Shown piece after piece: positions 4,250 to 7,664 of a stretch of DNA of 7,664 bases; within the stretch, counting starts at the first letter, position 1; the number at the start of each line of letters is the position of its first letter. The notes beneath the pieces are model-generated. The model was not told the DNA's origin, did no database searches, and saw nothing but the letters and a program-made list of their open reading frames with translations. Location of the stretch: the NCBI GenBank assembly GCA_027066695.1, contig JAMONE010000193.1, positions 1-7,664 of the forward strand, in the 5' to 3' direction. Both the position numbers and the translations under genes were made by a program. This DNA is from Micavibrio sp. Its GTDB lineage: Bacteria > Pseudomonadota > Alphaproteobacteria > Micavibrionales > Micavibrionaceae.

Positions 4250-6757
4250 TTACTGAACTACGCGTTCTTCCTCGATAATTTCATAGCATTCGATAATGTC
4301 GCCTGCTTTGATGTCATCATAATTTTCAAATGCCATGCCGCATTCTTGCCCTTCTTTAACGTCTTTAACTTCTTCCTTAAAGCGTTTAAGAGTTTTAAGC
4401 ATGCCTTCATGTACAACCACATCATCACGTAGCAAGCGAACTTTAGAGCCGCGCTTAACGCCGCCTTCGGATACTTCACAACCTGCGACTTTACCGACTT
4501 TGGTGATGTTGAATACTTCCTTGATTAGGGCTTGTCCGATATATTCTTCGCGAACTGTCGGCGCAAGCATTCCTGTAAGGATGGCTTTTGCATCATCAAT
4601 TACATTATAGATAACATTATAATAGCGAATATCAACTTGCTCATGCGCGGCTAAATCGCGGGCTTGAGTATTTGCGCGGACGTTAAATCCGATAATAAGT
4701 GCGCCAGAGGCGTTTGCCAGAATAACATCTGATTCGGTAATACCGCCAACGCCACTATGAAGAACTTGAACTTCGATGCCTTCATTTTCTTCTTCCATTT
4801 TAGCTAGCGAGCCTGTGATCGCCTCGATAGAGCCAAAAACATCTGCCCGTATAAGAACAGGAAGCTTGGTCGCTTCACCTTCTTCACGTTGCGAGAGTAT
4901 TTGCTCCATTGTTGTACGGCCTTTAACAGCCTTGGCCGCGGCAATTTCTTTAGCTTTGTTTTCGCGATATTCTGCAATTTCACGTGCCTTAGATTCCTCG
5001 GATGTAACGTTAAATATATCACCAGCAGAAGGTGTTTTATTTGAGCCGAGTACTTCAACAGGTTGCCCTGGAATAGCTTCCTTAACGTGATTGCCTTTAT
5101 CATCGATAATAGCGCGAACTCTGCCAAAGGTAGAGCCTGCAACAAAAATATGACCAATACGCAATGTTCCCTTTTGGATTAAAACAGTTGCAACAGAGCC
5201 ACGACCTTTTTCCATTTTGGATTCAACAACAAAGCCTTGCGCATAGCGATCAGGGTTTGCTTTAAGCTCGAGAATCTCGGATTGTAAAAGTATGGCTTCT
5301 TCTAGCTTATCAAGGTTGGTTTTCTTTTTTGCAGAAATTTCAACACATTGAACATCGCCGCCCATTTCTTCTATAACAACTTCATATTGAAGTAAATCCT
5401 GCTTTACCTTTGTTGGATTAGCATCAGGCAGGTCTATCTTATTAACGGCAATAATAATAGGAACATTTGCGGCGCGCGCATGATTAATAGCTTCAATTGT
5501 TTGTGGCATAATTGAATCATTTGCCGCAACCACGATAACCACGATATCTGTTACATCTGCGCCGCGTGCGCGCATTTCTGTAAAGGCTGCATGACCAGGT
5601 GTGTCAAGGAAGGTGATTTTCTCACCGCTTGAAAGATTAACCTGATAAGCACCGATATGCTGGGTAATTCCGCCAGCTTCGCCAGCGACCACATCTGTTT
5701 CACGTAGCGCATCCAGCAGTGATGTTTTACCATGATCTACATGCCCCATAATGGTAACAACAGGCGGGCGAGGTAGAAGGTCTTCTTCTTTATCTTCTAC
5801 ATCATCAAGGCCAATTTCAACATCTGCGTCGGTAACGCGTTTTACTTTATGTCCGAATTCTTCAATTACAAGTTCGGCTGTATCTGCGTCAATATCTTGC
5901 GTACCTGTAGCCATAACCCCCATTTTCATCAGAGATTTGATTACATCTTTTCCCGCTTCTGCCATACGATTTGACAGCTCTTGAACTGTAATTGTCTCGG
6001 GCAATATAATTTCACGTACAGATTTCTCTGATGGAGCTTGGAATGGTTGGGCGGCAAGACGTGCTTTTTCACGCATACGTTTTTGCGCTGCTAAACTTGG
6101 GCCGCGATCACGGTCGTAATCTTTGTTAAGTGCTTGATTGATAGTAATGCGACCGCCTCTGCGATCACCAACATTGCGTGTGGCCGGCTTTGGCGCAGCT
6201 TTCTTAATTTTATCACGGTAGCTTTCGGCAGGTTTGCTATCTTCATTTGTGAATGTTTTGGTGCGTTTTGCATCTTCTTTTGGTTGAGCAGCTTGTAGCT
6301 TAGCAACATCAACGGAGACATCTTTTTTCTCATTAGAGTCTGCGCTCGCTACGGATTTTTCTTCTTCTTTTGCTTTTACAGCATCTTCATGTGCTTTTCT
6401 TTCAGCTTCTTCTTCAGCTTCTTTGGCTTTTTTATCTTCCAGCGTCATAACGCGGCGTTTAGGTAATTCTTTTTTCTTCGCATCACCAGCAAGAGCAGCT
6501 TGCAGAGCGCGCGCACGTGCGTCTTTTTGCCCTGATGATAAAAGTGCATCTTCGGCTGAGGCCTGCGAGCTTTGTTTATCTTGCGTTCCAATGGGCGTTC
6601 TTTTCCTGCTCCGCATAGCAACGGTGGTAACTTTTGCACCTCTGCTTGGCGCAGCGTTTCCTGCTCCACCAGCTTTTAGGCTCAATGTTTTACCCGACAA
6701 GCTTAGTGTCTTGCCTGCGCCGCTTGTTGTTTTTGTTTCTTCTTTTTTCTCAGTCAT
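4250..6757 (-). CDS. infB: Translation initiation factor IF-2
   Basis: IF2 is the GTPase that brings fMet-tRNA to the 30S subunit and promotes subunit joining. The 835-residue protein shows the full domain order. A basic, Ala/Lys/Glu-rich N-terminal region (1-245) starts with a duplicated GKTLSL motif (15-20 and 22-27). An IF2_N domain lies at about 249-305. The G domain has G1 GHVDHGKT (338-345), G2 GGITQHIGAY (362-371), G3 DTPGH (385-389), G4 NKID (439-442) and G5 SAKK (475-478). Then follow domain II (about 503-588), domain III (about 620-720, LIRADVFGSIEAI) and the fMet-tRNA-binding domain IV (about 728-830). All GTPase residues are intact. The start ATG (6757-6755) has TTAGGCGA, AGG about 9 nt upstream. 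The gene lies 189 nt after nusA without the ylxR gene often found between them. Confidence 0.98.
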   Translation of the reverse strand: MTEKKEETKTTSGAGKTLSLSGKTLSLKAGGAGNAAPSRGAKVTTVAMRSRKRTPIGTQDKQSSQASAEDALLSSGQKDARARALQAALAGDAKKKELPKRRVMTLEDKKAKEAEEEAERKAHEDAVKAKEEEKSVASADSNEKKDVSVDVAKLQAAQPKEDAKRTKTFTNEDSKPAESYRDKIKKAAPKPATRNVGDRRGGRITINQALNKDYDRDRGPSLAAQKRMREKARLAAQPFQAPSEKSVREIILPETITVQELSNRMAEAGKDVIKSLMKMGVMATGTQDIDADTAELVIEEFGHKVKRVTDADVEIGLDDVEDKEEDLLPRPPVVTIMGHVDHGKTSLLDALRETDVVAGEAGGITQHIGAYQVNLSSGEKITFLDTPGHAAFTEMRARGADVTDIVVIVVAANDSIMPQTIEAINHARAANVPIIIAVNKIDLPDANPTKVKQDLLQYEVVIEEMGGDVQCVEISAKKKTNLDKLEEAILLQSEILELKANPDRYAQGFVVESKMEKGRGSVATVLIQKGTLRIGHIFVAGSTFGRVRAIIDDKGNHVKEAIPGQPVEVLGSNKTPSAGDIFNVTSEESKAREIAEYRENKAKEIAAAKAVKGRTTMEQILSQREEGEATKLPVLIRADVFGSIEAITGSLAKMEEENEGIEVQVLHSGVGGITESDVILANASGALIIGFNVRANTQARDLAAHEQVDIRYYNVIYNVIDDAKAILTGMLAPTVREEYIGQALIKEVFNITKVGKVAGCEVSEGGVKRGSKVRLLRDDVVVHEGMLKTLKRFKEEVKDVKEGQECGMAFENYDDIKAGDIIECYEIIEEERVVQ

Positions 6758-6784
6758 TCTGTTCGCCTAAAAATTACAGGGTTA

Positions 6785-6813
6785 GGTATACACCTACGCA
6801 TGGCATAGTGCAA
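6785..6813 (-). promoter_or_regulatory. Possible internal promoter ahead of infB (weak)
   Basis: On the minus strand TTGCAC (6813-6808) and TATACC (6790-6785) are separated by exactly 17 nt. This would start transcription about 20 nt ahead of the infB ATG. Both hexamers match the sigma-70 consensus only partly (3/6 and 4/6), so this is a candidate only. An internal promoter would give infB expression independent of nusA read-through. Confidence 0.3.
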
Positions 6814-6859
6814 ATTATTGTTAAAAATCTGGATGTTGTTTGGTAATAGGGTGGGTATC

Positions 6860-6882
6860 CCTTCCCGCATATTGCGGAAAGG
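6860..6882 (-). other. RNA hairpin in the nusA-infB spacer
   Basis: On the minus-strand transcript CCTTTCCGCA and TGCGGGAAGG form a 10-bp stem around an AUA loop, with one G-U pair. On the plus strand the same position would be a C-A mismatch, so the structure fits leftward RNA best. No T run follows on the minus strand, so it is not a standard terminator. It may be an RNase processing site, an attenuator-like structure or a 3'-end stabiliser for nusA mRNA. Confidence 0.6.
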
Positions 6883-6908
6883 ACAGTATATTTAGAATGA
6901 TTTTTTTG

Positions 6909-6924
6909 TTTGGAGTATTCCAAA
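6909..6924. repeat. Short inverted repeat after nusA
   Basis: TTTGGA and TCCAAA (6909-6914 and 6919-6924) flank a 4-nt spacer, 22 nt after the nusA stop codon. On the minus strand an A run follows instead of a T run, so it is a poor leftward terminator. Its AT-rich stem is weak, and it may be chance or part of the structured spacer. Confidence 0.4.
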
Positions 6925-6946
6925 TTTATTACTTTCTATAAAGATT

Positions 6947-7664
6947 TTACACATCTTTCGATGCGCTCTCTTCTTTTTTCTCTTCTATTTCTTCTTTATC
7001 TTCTTTTGCTTCTTCTTTTTTAGCAGCTTCAGCAGATGCCGTAGCTTCAGCTTCCGCGGCGGCAACCGCTTTTTCAGCCGCAGCGTCTTCTTCTGCAAAC
7101 CAATGTTCGCGCGCTTTCATGATTACATCATTAGCATCTTGCACGCTCATTTGATTGTCTCCTAATAAATCGACAAGCTCATCACCAGCAAGGTCAGCTA
7201 GATCATCAAGAGTTTTAACGCCTTGCTCACCAATTTTTAGAATTTGATCTGCGCGCAGACCTTTGGCAGCAATAAGGTCATCAGAAATTTTAAGCTCTTC
7301 TTGTTTTGCCGCAAGTTCATCTGATTTCTTTGATAACCAGTTAGTTGCGCGTTGTTGAAGCTCTGCTGCGATTTCTTCTTCAAAGCCTTCAATTTCGCAA
7401 AGCTCTTCGATTGGAGTTTCTGCAATTTCCTCTACTTCTGTGAATCCCTCAACAACAAGTAATTGTGCAATAACTTCGTCAACGTCAAGTGCTTCGATGA
7501 ATAGAGCAGAGCGTGTTTCGAATTCTTCTGCGCGGCGTGTTGATTCTTGCTCGTCTGTCATGATGTCGATATCCCAGCCAGTAAGAATAGAGGCAAGGCG
7601 AACATTTTGACCACGTCGACCAATAGCAAGGCTAAGCTGGTCTTCACCAACAACAACATCCATG
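6947..7664 (-). CDS. nusA: Transcription elongation factor NusA, C-terminal part
   Basis: NusA binds RNA polymerase and nascent RNA and modulates pausing, termination and antitermination. Only the last 238 or so codons are present; the frame stays open to the right edge, so the ATG at 7663-7661 is an internal Met and not the start. Numbering from that Met: the end of the second KH domain with the GRRGQN loop (15-20) and VRLASILTGWDIDI (21-34), a first helix-hairpin-helix acidic repeat (about 64-106, VVEGFTEVEEI and EIEGFEEEIA), and a second (about 140-186, ADLAGDELVDLL). From about 189 to the end is a low-complexity Ala/Glu/Lys tail. In E. coli such acidic repeats contact the RNA polymerase alpha subunit. 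The stop is TAA at 6949-6947. nusA-infB order is the standard bacterial arrangement. Confidence 0.97.
   Translation of the reverse strand, partial: MDVVVGEDQLSLAIGRRGQNVRLASILTGWDIDIMTDEQESTRRAEEFETRSALFIEALDVDEVIAQLLVVEGFTEVEEIAETPIEELCEIEGFEEEIAAELQQRATNWLSKKSDELAAKQEELKISDDLIAAKGLRADQILKIGEQGVKTLDDLADLAGDELVDLLGDNQMSVQDANDVIMKAREHWFAEEDAAAEKAVAAAEAEATASAEAAKKEEAKEDKEEIEEKKEESASKDV

Noticed and set aside
6423..6846. Plus-strand frames of 115 and 70 codons over the infB 5' end and spacer
   Set aside because: They are antisense to the biased Lys/Ala/Glu coding of the IF2 N-terminus, which readily yields open complementary frames.
6909..6924. Terminator after nusA
   Set aside because: The inverted repeat is AT-rich and is followed on the minus strand by A residues, not T residues, so it does not fit an intrinsic terminator in the direction of transcription.
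7661..7663. ATG as the start of nusA
   Set aside because: It lies inside the second KH domain; the family has a long N-terminal domain, S1 and KH1 before this point, so the true start is beyond the window.

Overview
The window looks like a chromosomal segment of a low-to-moderate GC alphaproteobacterium. Three things point that way: the order nusA-infB-rbfA-truB-rpsO, an alphaproteobacterial-style IF2 and NusA, and a sufT-sufA pair typical of alphaproteobacterial SUF loci. I could not pin down the genus. Every supported gene is on the minus strand, so transcription reads from right to left.

Right part (7664 to about 2000): a transcription/translation operon. It opens with the 3' portion of nusA, running off the right edge. 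A 189-nt structured gap follows, with no ylxR gene, then infB, rbfA, truB and rpsO packed with gaps of 8, 2 and 18 nt. After rpsO comes a small lipoprotein gene of unknown function, in the place where pnp usually follows rpsO. A strong minus-strand terminator at 1991-2024 closes the unit. Together these genes cover transcription elongation and antitermination (NusA), initiation (IF2), 30S maturation (RbfA), tRNA pseudouridine-55 (TruB) and a 30S protein (S15).

Middle (2047 to 1709): about 340 nt without a gene. It holds the terminator, one copy of a palindromic repeat and the presumed sufT promoter area.

Left part (1708 to 1): a second leftward unit. It has sufT (DUF59/MIP18-like Fe-S assembly protein), sufA (A-type Fe-S carrier) and, 16 nt after sufA, an AT-rich reading frame of at least 281 codons that runs off the left edge and that I do not recognise. 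A second copy of the palindromic repeat lies between sufT and sufA and would form a hairpin in their mRNA. The two repeat copies share their ends and centre, but their arms differ in sequence while staying self-complementary. That makes this a real repeat family with selected or mechanistically maintained secondary structure.

Most of the window is ordinary conserved core genome. The items most worth a second look are the repeat family, the unknown gene behind sufA, the lipoprotein gene behind rpsO and the structured nusA-infB spacer. I saw no phage, CRISPR, toxin-antitoxin or transposase genes, and no tRNA or rRNA.
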